This document shows positions 51,749 through 60,644 of a DNA stretch of 64,000 bases, one piece after another. The notes beneath the pieces were generated by a model. The model saw only the letters and a program-made list of their open reading frames with translations. It had not been told where the DNA came from and made no database searches. Source of the stretch: Bacteroidales bacterium (lineage in GTDB: Bacteria > Bacteroidota > Bacteroidia > Bacteroidales > P3); the NCBI GenBank assembly GCA_017479385.1, contig JAFVCE010000003.1:62001-126000 (forward strand), written 5' to 3'. The translations under genes were made by a program, and so were the position numbers. Numbering within the stretch: position 1 is the first letter of the stretch; every line of letters begins with the position of its first letter.

Positions 51749-54616
51749 CTATTGTGCGTTGCCCTCAAGGCTCTCGGGCCGTAGGGTTACAACCACGTAG
51801 TTCTTAAGGTCTATGTAGCGCTTGGCCAGTTGCTTTATCTGCTTGGCGCTCACGCCTTGAACCATCTCGTTGTAGCGCTCGATGTAGTCGCGGCTCTCGC
51901 CGAGGTTATAAGAATAGTATATTTGGCTCATCCAGAAGTAGTTTTCTTGACGGCTGTTGCCACGGTCCACAATCATTTGCTTCTTCACCATGTCGAGTGT
52001 GGCGGCGTCAGGGCCTTTGCGCAGATAGTTCTTCATTATCTTAATGCAGTCTTTCTCAATCTTCTTAGCCTTGTCTGGGTCGCAACCAATGTAGAACATC
52101 CACTCCACCTTGCCCGAAGGCAGCAGCGCGTAGTCAACGCTGGCCGAGGGCGAGTAGGCGTCGCCGTTCTTTTCGCGTATGATTTCGGTCACGGTTATCT
52201 GCAGGGCCTCGCCAAAGGCGTCGAGAGCTACGCGGGTTTCGGGGGTGAGTTCGCTGGCGTCGACTTTCATCTCGCCGTTTATAATGAGCATACCCTGACG
52301 CTCCATACCCTTAACGGCCTCGGCGTGGACCACACCTTTGGCGAAATCGCTGCTGCGGTCAATATACTTCTCGCTGCGCTGTTTGCCGTTGGTTGGCAAG
52401 TTGTTAAGGTAGCGCGCAATGAGGTCTATATCCTTGTCGTCCACGTTGCCCACGAAGAAGAAAATCTGGCTCGAAGCGTCGGCAAAGCGCTCGCGATAGA
52501 TGTCGAACATACGGTCGAGCGAGAGCGAACGCACCTGCTCTTCGGTGGCAATGAGCACCGTGCGGTGGTCGTTGGGGTAGGCCGTCTCGTAATATTTTTT
52601 CGAGAAAGCAACCTGCGGGTTCTCGGCAATGAACTTTATTTGGTTGACGGTAGCGTCGACAATGCGTTCGTAGCTCTCTTGGTCTTTGCGAGGTGCGGTG
52701 TAGTAGAGGTTGATTAGTTGGAGTGCGGTTTCGAGGTCGTCGGGCGAGCAGTCGCCGGAAAAACCCTGATAGTTTTTACCAATCTGTGGCACAATGGAGA
52801 CGTTTTTACCTTTGAGGCGTTTGTCGAGTTGGGTGCGGCTAAAGTCGCCCACGCCGCCGGCCACAACGAAACTGGTGGCGTTCTGTGCGGTGTAGGCCTC
52901 GGCGTCGCCATAGAGCGAGGTGCCGCCGTGCGAGTACGATTCGATGAGAATTTCGTCGGCTTTGAGGTCGGTCTTTTTCACCACGAAGCGCACCCCGTTG
53001 GGGCAGGTGTATTCGGTGTAGCCAAGCACGTTGTTGGTGCCCGTAATCTTGGCGGTGGCAGCGGGCACGTTGTCGCTGAAAAGGGGCTTGTCTTCGAAGT
53101 TGTCGACCCACGGTTCGGTCTCGACGCTTTTGCTGCTGCGCACAATGTTGAGCAATGTCTGTTCGGTGGGTATGGCCAAGTCGTCGCGTTCGGGAGCGGT
53201 AAGCTGAACAACGAGGTTGTTGTCTGTAATCCACTCGCTAACAGTTTGGTTGCATTCTTCGAGCGTTATTCCGGGAATGAACTCTTTGGCATAGCGCCAT
53301 TCCTGTCTTATGCCAGGGGCTGGCGAGCCAGTGAGGAAGTGCTGCGTGTATTCGTCGGCCAAGTCGTCGCTCTCGGTTTTGTTTTCCTCTTTGGCCATTT
53401 TGGTATAGAGAGCCAAAAGTTCCTCTTTCTGGCGGTCGAGTTCGGTTTGGAGGAAGCCGTGGTCGTCTATTTGTTTCATAATGCGGAGCAGTTCTGTGGC
53501 CGAGGCCTCGATGCGGTTCTCTTTGGGAGCGGCTGCAACCCTAAAGTTGTCTATGGCGCGCGCCATAGATGAGCCATATCCAGCGCCGGCACCAATCATT
53601 GGCGACGAATTTTTCTCGCACAGTTCGTTCATGCGGTCGTTTATCATCATGACAATAAGCCAGCGCACGAGGCTTTGACGGTAGTCGCCAACGGTGCCTT
53701 CGTGGGCGGCAGGGTGCTTCCAACTGAATTCGATGCTGGTGCTGGTAGCCTCTTTGTCGGTGGCAATGGCGATGATGGGCTCAACATTGTCTGGCACGGT
53801 GTAGGCTTTTCGTTCTTTGGGGTTAACGGCTTTGGGGTGAGCACCAAAAACTTGGCGCACCTGTTGCTCCATGGCGTTGATGTCGGGTATGTCGCCAACG
53901 ATGACGATGGCTTGCAGGTCGGGGCGATACCAGTCGTTGAAGAAGTCTACAATCGACTGACGTTCGAAGTTCATTATGACGCTCTCGAGGCCTATGGGTA
54001 GGCGTTCGGCATAGAGCGAGCCAGCATAGCACAGTGGGAGTAGTTTGCGCAGCATACGGTCGCCGGCGCCGAGACGGCCACGCCATTCCTCGTGAATGAC
54101 GCCGCGCTCGCTCTCAATCTCGGCTTGGTCGAAGAGTATGTTGCCAGCCCAGCCGTCGAGTATGTCTATGCCCATCTGTACCATCTCGGGGTCGTCGCTC
54201 GGGATGTTGACAAAATAGACAGTCTGGTCGAAACCGGTATAGGCGTTTACGTGCGACCCGAAGGCCACGCCATGGTCTTGCAGTTTCTTAATCATCTCGT
54301 TGTGTGGGTAGCCCTTAATGCCGTTAAAGGCCATATGCTCGCAGAAGTGGGCCAAGCCGCGCTGGTCTTCGCGTTCGAGAATGGAGCCGGCGTTGCTCAC
54401 CAAGCGGAACTGAATGCGATTTTCGGGCTTCTTGTTGGCTCGGATGTAGTATGTAAAGCCGTTTTCGAGTTTGCCGTAGCGCACCTTTTTGTCGAGTGGT
54501 ACCTGGGCGCTGAGATTGGTTTGTTTGGCAGGTTTGTCGTTGCCTATGCCTATTTGTGCCATGGCTGTGCAGCCAATAAAGGCCAGCACGAATCCTAAAA
54601 TGATGTGACGTTTCAT
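51749..54616 (-). CDS. M16-family metallopeptidase, second copy
   Basis: 955 residues with a signal peptide (cleavage near CTAMAQ). The zinc motif is HFCEH (90-94) and the third-ligand region ESERGVIHEEWR. It begins PLDKKVRYGKLENGFTYYIR, typical of the PqqL/zinc-protease branch. The start is only 13 bp after the stop of a small lipoprotein gene, so it probably belongs to the GntR-ABC operon that begins at 57300. It is paralogous to, but clearly diverged from, the peptidase at 46600. Confidence 0.92.
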   Translation of the reverse strand: MKRHIILGFVLAFIGCTAMAQIGIGNDKPAKQTNLSAQVPLDKKVRYGKLENGFTYYIRANKKPENRIQFRLVSNAGSILEREDQRGLAHFCEHMAFNGIKGYPHNEMIKKLQDHGVAFGSHVNAYTGFDQTVYFVNIPSDDPEMVQMGIDILDGWAGNILFDQAEIESERGVIHEEWRGRLGAGDRMLRKLLPLCYAGSLYAERLPIGLESVIMNFERQSIVDFFNDWYRPDLQAIVIVGDIPDINAMEQQVRQVFGAHPKAVNPKERKAYTVPDNVEPIIAIATDKEATSTSIEFSWKHPAAHEGTVGDYRQSLVRWLIVMMINDRMNELCEKNSSPMIGAGAGYGSSMARAIDNFRVAAAPKENRIEASATELLRIMKQIDDHGFLQTELDRQKEELLALYTKMAKEENKTESDDLADEYTQHFLTGSPAPGIRQEWRYAKEFIPGITLEECNQTVSEWITDNNLVVQLTAPERDDLAIPTEQTLLNIVRSSKSVETEPWVDNFEDKPLFSDNVPAATAKITGTNNVLGYTEYTCPNGVRFVVKKTDLKADEILIESYSHGGTSLYGDAEAYTAQNATSFVVAGGVGDFSRTQLDKRLKGKNVSIVPQIGKNYQGFSGDCSPDDLETALQLINLYYTAPRKDQESYERIVDATVNQIKFIAENPQVAFSKKYYETAYPNDHRTVLIATEEQVRSLSLDRMFDIYRERFADASSQIFFFVGNVDDKDIDLIARYLNNLPTNGKQRSEKYIDRSSDFAKGVVHAEAVKGMERQGMLIINGEMKVDASELTPETRVALDAFGEALQITVTEIIREKNGDAYSPSASVDYALLPSGKVEWMFYIGCDPDKAKKIEKDCIKIMKNYLRKGPDAATLDMVKKQMIVDRGNSRQENYFWMSQIYYSYNLGESRDYIERYNEMVQGVSAKQIKQLAKRYIDLKNYVVVTLRPESLEGNAQ

Positions 54617-54629
54617 TGTTTAATCCTTG

Positions 54630-55220
54630 TTATTTTTGAGTTGACAAAAGAATGGCTTGGTATATCACATTGTTAGAGGGGGAGGTAACTGTAATCTCAT
54701 TGTCATTTTCGTCGTAAACTTCTTCTTCGAAGTAGTCAGATGATGCGTAAATGGCGGTGTTGACTGTTTCGTTAGTGGTAGAGTCGTAGTAGGTTTCCTC
54801 TGTGGTGATGTAGTCTTCAGACTCGAAATAGGGGAGGCAGTAGTAGGTAGTGGTGCCATGTTTGCGGTTCACGCGCTTGAAGATGTACACGTTACGGTAA
54901 CCCCACCCTCCGTTGCTTATCTGGTAGTAGACACCCATCATGGCGCGATACAAGGGTTTGGTAGGCATCGAGTCGGAGAAGTAGATGCTGTCGAGCGTGA
55001 ACTCGCCGTTTGCCAACGAGTCGAAGGCAACGCGCAGGCGGGTGGTATCGATTAGTATGTTGATTTCGTCCCCAGCATTGTAGTTGGCAATGGCAACGGC
55101 GTTGTTGTTTGCCAACATCGAGTCGAGTTGGCGGTCGTAGTATTTCTCTGTGCGCACGCACGAGACTGCCATTATGGCGATAATTGCTACCGAGCAGGCT
55201 GTTAAGATATATTTTTTCAT
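54630..55220 (-). CDS. Unknown lipoprotein in the GntR-ABC operon
   Basis: 196 residues with a lipobox (AVSC, Cys21). Not recognised. The mature part is rich in Tyr, Asp and Thr, with INILIDTTRLRVAFDSLANG, GWGYRNVYIFKRVNRKHGTT and an acidic TTEETYYDSTTNE stretch near the end. Its ATG overlaps the stop of the GntR regulator (ATGA), so the two are translationally coupled. It may be a sensor or a substrate-binding partner of the ABC system; that is inference from position. Confidence 0.65.
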   Translation of the reverse strand: MKKYILTACSVAIIAIMAVSCVRTEKYYDRQLDSMLANNNAVAIANYNAGDEINILIDTTRLRVAFDSLANGEFTLDSIYFSDSMPTKPLYRAMMGVYYQISNGGWGYRNVYIFKRVNRKHGTTTYYCLPYFESEDYITTEETYYDSTTNETVNTAIYASSDYFEEEVYDENDNEITVTSPSNNVIYQAILLSTQK

Positions 55221-55576
55221 TGTTCTTTAGTATTTTCTTGTTGGTTAAAAATGCTTGCGTCGAGGCCTAAGTATCTCATTCGTTGCATAATGGCTGGCAA
55301 CTCTTCCTCGAGGAACTCTTTGCGATAGAGTTCTATGATTTTTTCTTTGGCGTCGGACGAAAGGAAGTAGCCCATACCGCGTTTGGTGTAGATGATGTCT
55401 GACTGTTGCAGGCTCTCGAACGAGCGCATGACGGTATTGGGGTTCACTCCAAGGCTGGCGGCCACGTCGCGCACCGAGGGTATGCGCCCGTCGGCATCCC
55501 ACTCGCCAGCCAGCGCGCGGTCGCAGAGCGACTCGGCTATCTGGAGGTATATTGTTTTTTGTTTCTTGAATTCCAT
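55217..55576 (-). CDS. GntR-family regulator, YtrA-type
   Basis: 119 residues. The winged helix-turn-helix fills about residues 8-75 (YLQIAESLCDRALAGEW, RIPSVRDVAASLGVNPNTVM, YTKRGMGYFLS). Only a short helical tail follows, which is the mark of the YtrA branch instead of FadR/HutC branches with large ligand domains. YtrA-type genes commonly lie with ABC transporter genes and repress their own operon, as the layout here suggests. Confidence 0.9.
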   Translation of the reverse strand: MEFKKQKTIYLQIAESLCDRALAGEWDADGRIPSVRDVAASLGVNPNTVMRSFESLQQSDIIYTKRGMGYFLSSDAKEKIIELYRKEFLEEELPAIMQRMRYLGLDASIFNQQENTKEQ

Positions 55577-55600
55577 AATAAAATCGTTTTTTTTACGTTA

Positions 55601-56443
55601 TTAATAACGCATCTTTTTCAGACGCAATCCGGACCACAATGTGAGGCCGACGAAGAAGATGATGTTGGTTGCGTGGCCCCAATAGTAGATATTCTGGAGT
55701 ATGAGGTCGGGGTCGTAGTTGCGCACCCATGTGTCGACAAGGCCAGAGGTCGAAAGCTCCATGAAGTGAGTGACGATGATTGGTGTGGCAATGAGCGTCA
55801 GCACAAACTCTATGGCGTAGAGAGCCAAGATGGTGAAAAGGACTTTGTGGCGTTTGAAGATGGTTGAGGTGAAGAGGAAGAGGGCCACGTTTGCCAAGTA
55901 CTCCCCAATGGACGAAACAATGACGTTGGCTGGAGTTAAGTAGCGGCCAAAGTAGTAGTAGGCCTCGTAGTCATCGCCAAAGTTGAATAACTCGTGCAAC
56001 GAGTCTGCCATGTTCCAAATGCTTGTGCGGTATGGGCCGAATGGCAAGAGAGTGAAAAACATATCGACCAGCAGACCACCAATAAGGGCCACTATGGGGC
56101 AAACCACCATAATCATGAGCAGCATACTGACGAACTTCTCCAACTTCGAGGCTGGCAGCATGGCAAAGTATATGCCATCCTTTCTAATGTTTGCGTAGCG
56201 GTATATGCGCGAGGGGGCCATGATACCCACCAATACTACCGAGAAGCAGATGAGCATAAGCCTAACCACGGGCGGTATTGATTCGATGTTGAGATGGTGC
56301 CCAAGAACGAGGACAGAGAGCCAAATCGTCATGGGTAGCAGCACGATGATGAGCATCGTGGGGCCAAACGTGGGCCAAAGTGTGGCAAGGTCGTGTTTGA
56401 CAAGTTTGCCGAAACGGTTGAGGTCAAAATTTTTTTTATTCAT
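55601..56443 (-). CDS. ABC transporter membrane protein
   Basis: 280 residues with six to seven hydrophobic segments (about 28-48, 60-78, 103-125, 175-195, 205-228 and 256-272) and no other domain. Hydrophobic pattern and partner gene match the ABC-2-like permeases found with YtrA-type regulators. It lies 26 bp after the ATPase gene and 24 bp before the GntR gene. No family motif is strong enough to predict a substrate. Confidence 0.75.
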   Translation of the reverse strand: MNKKNFDLNRFGKLVKHDLATLWPTFGPTMLIIVLLPMTIWLSVLVLGHHLNIESIPPVVRLMLICFSVVLVGIMAPSRIYRYANIRKDGIYFAMLPASKLEKFVSMLLMIMVVCPIVALIGGLLVDMFFTLLPFGPYRTSIWNMADSLHELFNFGDDYEAYYYFGRYLTPANVIVSSIGEYLANVALFLFTSTIFKRHKVLFTILALYAIEFVLTLIATPIIVTHFMELSTSGLVDTWVRNYDPDLILQNIYYWGHATNIIFFVGLTLWSGLRLKKMRY

Positions 56444-56469
56444 GACGTACTATTCTCCTATTTTTTGCG

Positions 56470-57300
56470 TTATTGGTTCATGAGTTCTTTGACACGCTTT
56501 TTGTTGTGCAGCACAGCGTTGAACAGTGCCTCGATGTTTGGCTGGCTCTCTTCGCCGCTGGTGTTGATAGTTACGTTGGTGTAGCCGCCGGGCAGCTGCT
56601 CGCTGAACAGTGCTTCGGGATTAGCCACGCCGCCATATTCGAAGAAGAATTTGCGCGAAATCTCCTCAATCGTGGCGTTAAGCAACACATCGTTGTTGGA
56701 GAGGATGATTATGGGGTCGATAAGGTTCTCGACGTCTTTAACCTGGTGGGTCGAGATGATGATGGTGCTCTCGCCGCCAATGCGCTGGGTGAGAATGCTG
56801 CGCAACTGCGACTTAGAAGGAATGTCGAGCCCGTTGGTGGGTTCGTCGAGCAACACATACTTCGTGTTGAGCGACAGGGCGCAAGCCAACAGCGACTTTT
56901 TTTGTTGGCCGAACGACATCTCTCTGAATTTGCGCTCGGGCTCCACTTCGAGCTCCTGCATCAGGTGCCTAAAGTCGTCCTCCGAGTAGTTGGGATAGAA
57001 TGGTGCCATCTCGCCCACATAGCGAATTGGGGTGCCAGAGTAGGGTAGGCGCACCTCGTCGGGCAGTAGGAAGATGTTTTGCAGCATATCGGGCTCGCGG
57101 TCGAATGCCGTAGCCCCATCTACCTCTACCGTGCCAGCGTCGGTTGGCAGCAGGCCGCAGATTAGTTTAAGCAACGTGGTTTTTCCAACCCCGTTTTCGC
57201 CCAAAAGGCCGTAAATGGCCCCCTCGCGAATGCTCAAATTGATGTTTTTCAAGACCGGTGTCGCTTTGTAGCCGAAGTCTAAGTTCTTGATTTCTATCAT
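56470..57300 (-). CDS. ABC transporter ATP-binding protein
   Basis: 276 residues. Walker A is GENGVGKTT (34-42). The signature is degenerate, SFGQQKKS in place of LSGGQ, as in many YtrB/CcmA-like exporters. Walker B is YVLLDEP, followed by TNGLDIPSK, and the switch His is in IISTHQV. It energises the neighbouring permease at the inner membrane. First gene of the operon, with a full promoter and a candidate operator just upstream. Confidence 0.92.
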   Translation of the reverse strand: MIEIKNLDFGYKATPVLKNINLSIREGAIYGLLGENGVGKTTLLKLICGLLPTDAGTVEVDGATAFDREPDMLQNIFLLPDEVRLPYSGTPIRYVGEMAPFYPNYSEDDFRHLMQELEVEPERKFREMSFGQQKKSLLACALSLNTKYVLLDEPTNGLDIPSKSQLRSILTQRIGGESTIIISTHQVKDVENLIDPIIILSNNDVLLNATIEEISRKFFFEYGGVANPEALFSEQLPGGYTNVTINTSGEESQPNIEALFNAVLHNKKRVKELMNQ

Positions 57301-57319
57301 TTTATTGTAACATTTGGTT

Positions 57320-57343
57320 AGTGTTCTACTTAACTAATACACT
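57320..57343. promoter_or_regulatory. Candidate operator for the GntR/YtrA regulator
   Basis: AGTGT (57320-57324) and ACACT (57339-57343) form an inverted pair spaced 14 bp apart. It covers the expected transcription start of the ABC operon. The half-site resembles those described for YtrA-type repressors. Binding is inferred. Confidence 0.5.
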
Positions 57344-57344
57344 G

Positions 57345-57375
57345 CAAAGATAGTACATTAATTCGATATGGCAAA
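57345..57375 (-). promoter_or_regulatory. Promoter of the ABC-GntR operon
   Basis: On the minus strand TTTG (57372-57375) and TATCTTTG (57345-57352) are 19 bp apart, a full consensus match. Confidence 0.8.
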
Positions 57376-57464
57376 ATTTTTTTTCAAAAAAATAAAAAAA
57401 AATTTCATCACACAATATTTTTCATCCGTGTGCGTTATATTAATTATTGTATATATTGTAAAAT

Positions 57465-58310
57465 ATGGAACAGAACATTGGAAACAACTTCGACCACACC
57501 GCCACGTTGCGCTTTTTTGCCCGCTGGTGGAAGGTCTTGCTTTGGGTTTTTGTGGTGGCGCTGGTGGCTTCGACGGTGGCTGCTTTCGTCATAAAGCCTC
57601 GCTACAAATCGACGGCCGTTATCTTCCCAACCAACTCGAACCGCCTGTCGAAAGCCATTATGGACTACCATTACAGCCTCGACTTTATGGACTACGGCAT
57701 TGAGCGCGACTGCGAATACGCCATCCAAATCCTCTCTTCGGCCTCGATGGAGCGCGACGTCTGCGAGTGCTTCAACTTGACTGAGCATTATGGTATCAGC
57801 CCCAACGACCCACATAAGTTGTTTAAAACCAATAAGATATATCGCAGCAATATCACCGTCAAGCGCACCGAGTTCTTGGGCGTTGAGGTGTCGGTGCTCG
57901 ACGTAGACCCGCAGTGGGCAGCCGACATTGCCAACTATATGGCTGCCAACTACGATACCCTCTGCCACCGCATTCATCACGACCGCGCCGTCAATGCCGC
58001 CGACGTTATGCAGAAAGTCTGTGCCGATATGCAAGCCCGACTCGACTCGACCGCCTCGCTCCCCACCAGCCAGTGGAAAGACCGCCTCATTGCCGCCGAA
58101 TGCGACCAACTGGCCGACCTGCAGACGCGCGCCTCGCAAACTGCTATCGACAAAGACGAGGAGGTGAGCTATAAATATATGGTAGACCAAGCTGTGCCGG
58201 CCGACAAGAAAGCCTACCCCAAGCGCCTGCTCATCATGGCCCTCGGCTCGATTGGTGCCGTGGTGATGTGTATTTTCGGCCTCCTGCTTTTCGCTAAAAA
58301 AGAGGAATAA
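57465..58310 (+). CDS. Wzz-like polysaccharide chain-length determinant
   Basis: 281 residues. One membrane helix near each end (about 24-44 and 252-275) encloses a periplasmic region that begins with KPRYKSTAVIFPTNSN, the Wzz/PCP signature. The end of the central part is helical (QWKDRLIAAECDQLADLQTRAS). There is no cytoplasmic tyrosine kinase domain. Such proteins set the length of O-antigen or capsule chains at the inner membrane. The O-antigen ligase/polymerase gene follows after 22 bp. Confidence 0.87.
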   Translation: MEQNIGNNFDHTATLRFFARWWKVLLWVFVVALVASTVAAFVIKPRYKSTAVIFPTNSNRLSKAIMDYHYSLDFMDYGIERDCEYAIQILSSASMERDVCECFNLTEHYGISPNDPHKLFKTNKIYRSNITVKRTEFLGVEVSVLDVDPQWAADIANYMAANYDTLCHRIHHDRAVNAADVMQKVCADMQARLDSTASLPTSQWKDRLIAAECDQLADLQTRASQTAIDKDEEVSYKYMVDQAVPADKKAYPKRLLIMALGSIGAVVMCIFGLLLFAKKEE

Positions 58311-58332
58311 TAACCGCTAAAAACCTCGCAAA

Positions 58333-60423
58333 ATGGGCAACCTCAAGACCTTCTGGACCAAAAACCGTGGCTTGATTACGGCGCTGCTCGTCACGCTGAT
58401 TTTCGTGGCGAGCAACACTTTTGCGTTGTCCAAAGACTTCTACTACCTCTTGTTGCTGCCGCTGGCTGGCTTGGCAGTGCTGCTTTTCGTGTTGCGATTC
58501 GAGACGGGCCTCATGGTTATGGCCATGCTCACCCCGTTGGCAGTAAACATGACGCTCCTGCCAGGTATGCAGCTCTCCATGCCCGTCGAGCCGATGATGA
58601 TTCTTTGCTCGGCGGTATTCCTCTTTCGCCTGCTGGCCGCTCGCCGCTACAATGGCTACCGCATAGACCGCCGCCTGTTGCTCCACCCAGTTACGTTGCT
58701 GCTGATGGCCTCGATTGGGTGGATGGTTGTAACCTCGTGCACCTCGCAACTGCCGTGGGTTTCGGTCAAGTATACTCTGGCCCGAGTGTGGTTCGTAACG
58801 CCATTCTTTTTTGCAGCAGCCATGATTTTTAGCAGCACCACCCGTGTTCGCCAATTTTTTTGGGCCTACGGCATTGGGCTCATCATCGTGGTGCTTATCT
58901 CGACCCTCAAAACAGTGGGCAACTTCAGCGACCTGCAAACCCTGCACCGCGTGATGAAGCCTTTCTATAACGACCACACTGCCTACGGCTGCGCCATTGC
59001 CCTGTTTCTGCCAGCGGCGTTCTACTTCATCTTCAGCCGCAACAGCAAAGGCTGGATGAGACTCCTCTCGTTCGCCCTGTTCGGCCTGCTGTTGGTGGGC
59101 TTGCTGTTCAGCTACTGCCGTGCTGCATGGCTCAGCGTGCTGGCCGCTGTGGCGGTATATGTGGCGGTGCGTATGGGCATGAAAGTTAAGTGGATGATGC
59201 TCCTGTTTGGTCTTTTTGTGGGCGCTTTCTTTGTCTATCAGGGCGACGTGCTCTACAAGCTGGGAAAGAACAAACAGGATTCGTCGTACGACTTGGCCGA
59301 CCAGGTTAAGTCTATCTCGAACATCTCGACCGACGCCAGCAACCTCGAGCGCCTCAACCGCTGGGCCTCGGCGCTGCGTATGTGGAAAGAGCGCCCCGTG
59401 TTTGGCACAGGCCCTGGCACCTACCAGTTTCTCTACGCCTCCTATCAGCGCTCCTATCAGCTTTCGACCATCAGCACCAACGCTGGCGACCTCGGCAACG
59501 CCCATAGCGAATATATTGGCCCCCTCACCGAGCAGGGCGTTCCTGGCGTGGCACTCGTGGTGGCCCTTTTTATGACCACCTTTGCCACCGGTGTGCGCGT
59601 CTACCGAACGGCACGCGACCGCAGTGTGGCCAACATGACGCTTGCCTTCACCCTCAGCCTGCTCACCTACTATGTGCACGGTGTGTTCAACAATTTTCTC
59701 GATACCGATAAGCTCTCGGTTCCCTTCTGGGCATTCACGGCCGTAGTGGTAGCGATGGATGTTAGGTTGAGGATTGAAAAACAGGAAGATACGAGCATCG
59801 AGCCATCAACCCCCAAGCCCGTTAGGCAACCCAAGACAGGGCTGACGGCAGTGGCGCTTCTCTTTTTTTGCCTCGCTGGCGTAGGGTCGCTTTGGGCGCA
59901 AAATGTCGAGTCGCCCACCCAGCCGTGGCGCATAGACCTGCCGGCCCAGTTCGACAGCCAAGCCCGACAAACGGCAAACCTCTGGCCATATCCGGCTGTG
60001 GCGGCGGTGCCCGACTCGGGGGCTATGCTCGTGGCCGAAGGGCTGAAGTATCTCGGCACACCCTACAAGTATGGCGCCAAAGGCCCGAAGGCTTTCGACT
60101 GCGCTGGCTTTGCCCGCTATGTCTACCTCAAGTTTGGGCACACGTTGCCCTCCTACAGCGGCGGCCAGTACCACGCGGGACACCGCGTAACCGACAGTAG
60201 GCAGCTGCGCGCAGGCGACCTCGTCTTTTTCGGCGGACGCCGCCACACTGGCACCGTGGGACACACTGGCATCGTGACCGAGGCCGACTCCACGTCGGGC
60301 ACCTTCCGCTTTGTTCATGCTGCCACTCACGGTGGCGTTATCGTTTCGCGTTCCACCGAACCCTACTACGCAAAACGCTACATCGGTGCCTGCCGCATCT
60401 TCGTCGACCCGGAAAACCACTAA
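58333..60423 (+). CDS. O-antigen ligase/polymerase (Wzy_C) fused to NlpC/P60 peptidase
   Basis: 696 residues in one uninterrupted frame. Residues about 10-475 form a polytopic O-antigen ligase/polymerase with some twelve membrane segments and the WaaL/Wzy-type loop (RLNRWASALRMWKERPVFGTGPGTY reduced here to FGTGPGTYQFLY; then NAHSEYIGPLTEQGVPG). A hydrophilic linker (about 477-499) and a hydrophobic stretch with a signal-peptide look (TGLTAVALLFFCLAGVGSLW, then AQ) come next. Residues about 560-692 are an NlpC/P60 domain: catalytic Cys590 in DCAGFARY, a His in GHTGIVTEA and another in FVHAATHGG. The first part joins or polymerises surface polysaccharide; the second would cut peptidoglycan stem peptides in the periplasm. 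The fusion is unusual. Confidence 0.85.
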   Translation: MGNLKTFWTKNRGLITALLVTLIFVASNTFALSKDFYYLLLLPLAGLAVLLFVLRFETGLMVMAMLTPLAVNMTLLPGMQLSMPVEPMMILCSAVFLFRLLAARRYNGYRIDRRLLLHPVTLLLMASIGWMVVTSCTSQLPWVSVKYTLARVWFVTPFFFAAAMIFSSTTRVRQFFWAYGIGLIIVVLISTLKTVGNFSDLQTLHRVMKPFYNDHTAYGCAIALFLPAAFYFIFSRNSKGWMRLLSFALFGLLLVGLLFSYCRAAWLSVLAAVAVYVAVRMGMKVKWMMLLFGLFVGAFFVYQGDVLYKLGKNKQDSSYDLADQVKSISNISTDASNLERLNRWASALRMWKERPVFGTGPGTYQFLYASYQRSYQLSTISTNAGDLGNAHSEYIGPLTEQGVPGVALVVALFMTTFATGVRVYRTARDRSVANMTLAFTLSLLTYYVHGVFNNFLDTDKLSVPFWAFTAVVVAMDVRLRIEKQEDTSIEPSTPKPVRQPKTGLTAVALLFFCLAGVGSLWAQNVESPTQPWRIDLPAQFDSQARQTANLWPYPAVAAVPDSGAMLVAEGLKYLGTPYKYGAKGPKAFDCAGFARYVYLKFGHTLPSYSGGQYHAGHRVTDSRQLRAGDLVFFGGRRHTGTVGHTGIVTEADSTSGTFRFVHAATHGGVIVSRSTEPYYAKRYIGACRIFVDPENH

Positions 60424-60548
60424 ACTCCAGCAAAAATATCCCCTCTCTCGGCACAAAAAGCCACTTTTGTCCGATAAACAACTGACAATCATCCGGTTAT
60501 GTTCGAAAAACCATCGGGAAACGGGGCCTTTTTTGCCGTTTTGTAACT

Positions 60549-60611
60549 GCTTGAATATCAAGCCTTGTTCGACCTCAATACGACCCTAACCCCTCCTTAA
60601 CCCGACCGAAG
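60549..60611 (+). repeat. Convergent-gap repeat, copy 5
   Basis: It starts with a perfect small hairpin GCTTGA-ATA-TCAAGC (60549-60563), then CTTGTTCGACCTCAATACGA and CCCTAACCCCTCCTTAACCC. It has lost one middle unit relative to copies 1-3. It lies between the convergent O-antigen ligase and msrA genes. Confidence 0.85.
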
Positions 60612-60644
60612 TAGGTGTTCGGTCTTGGTAATCAACAGTTTATC

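Noticed and set aside
58294-59679. Open frame of 461 codons on the minus strand
   Set aside because: Antisense to the O-antigen ligase gene; composition is His/Gln/Lys-rich with no domain.
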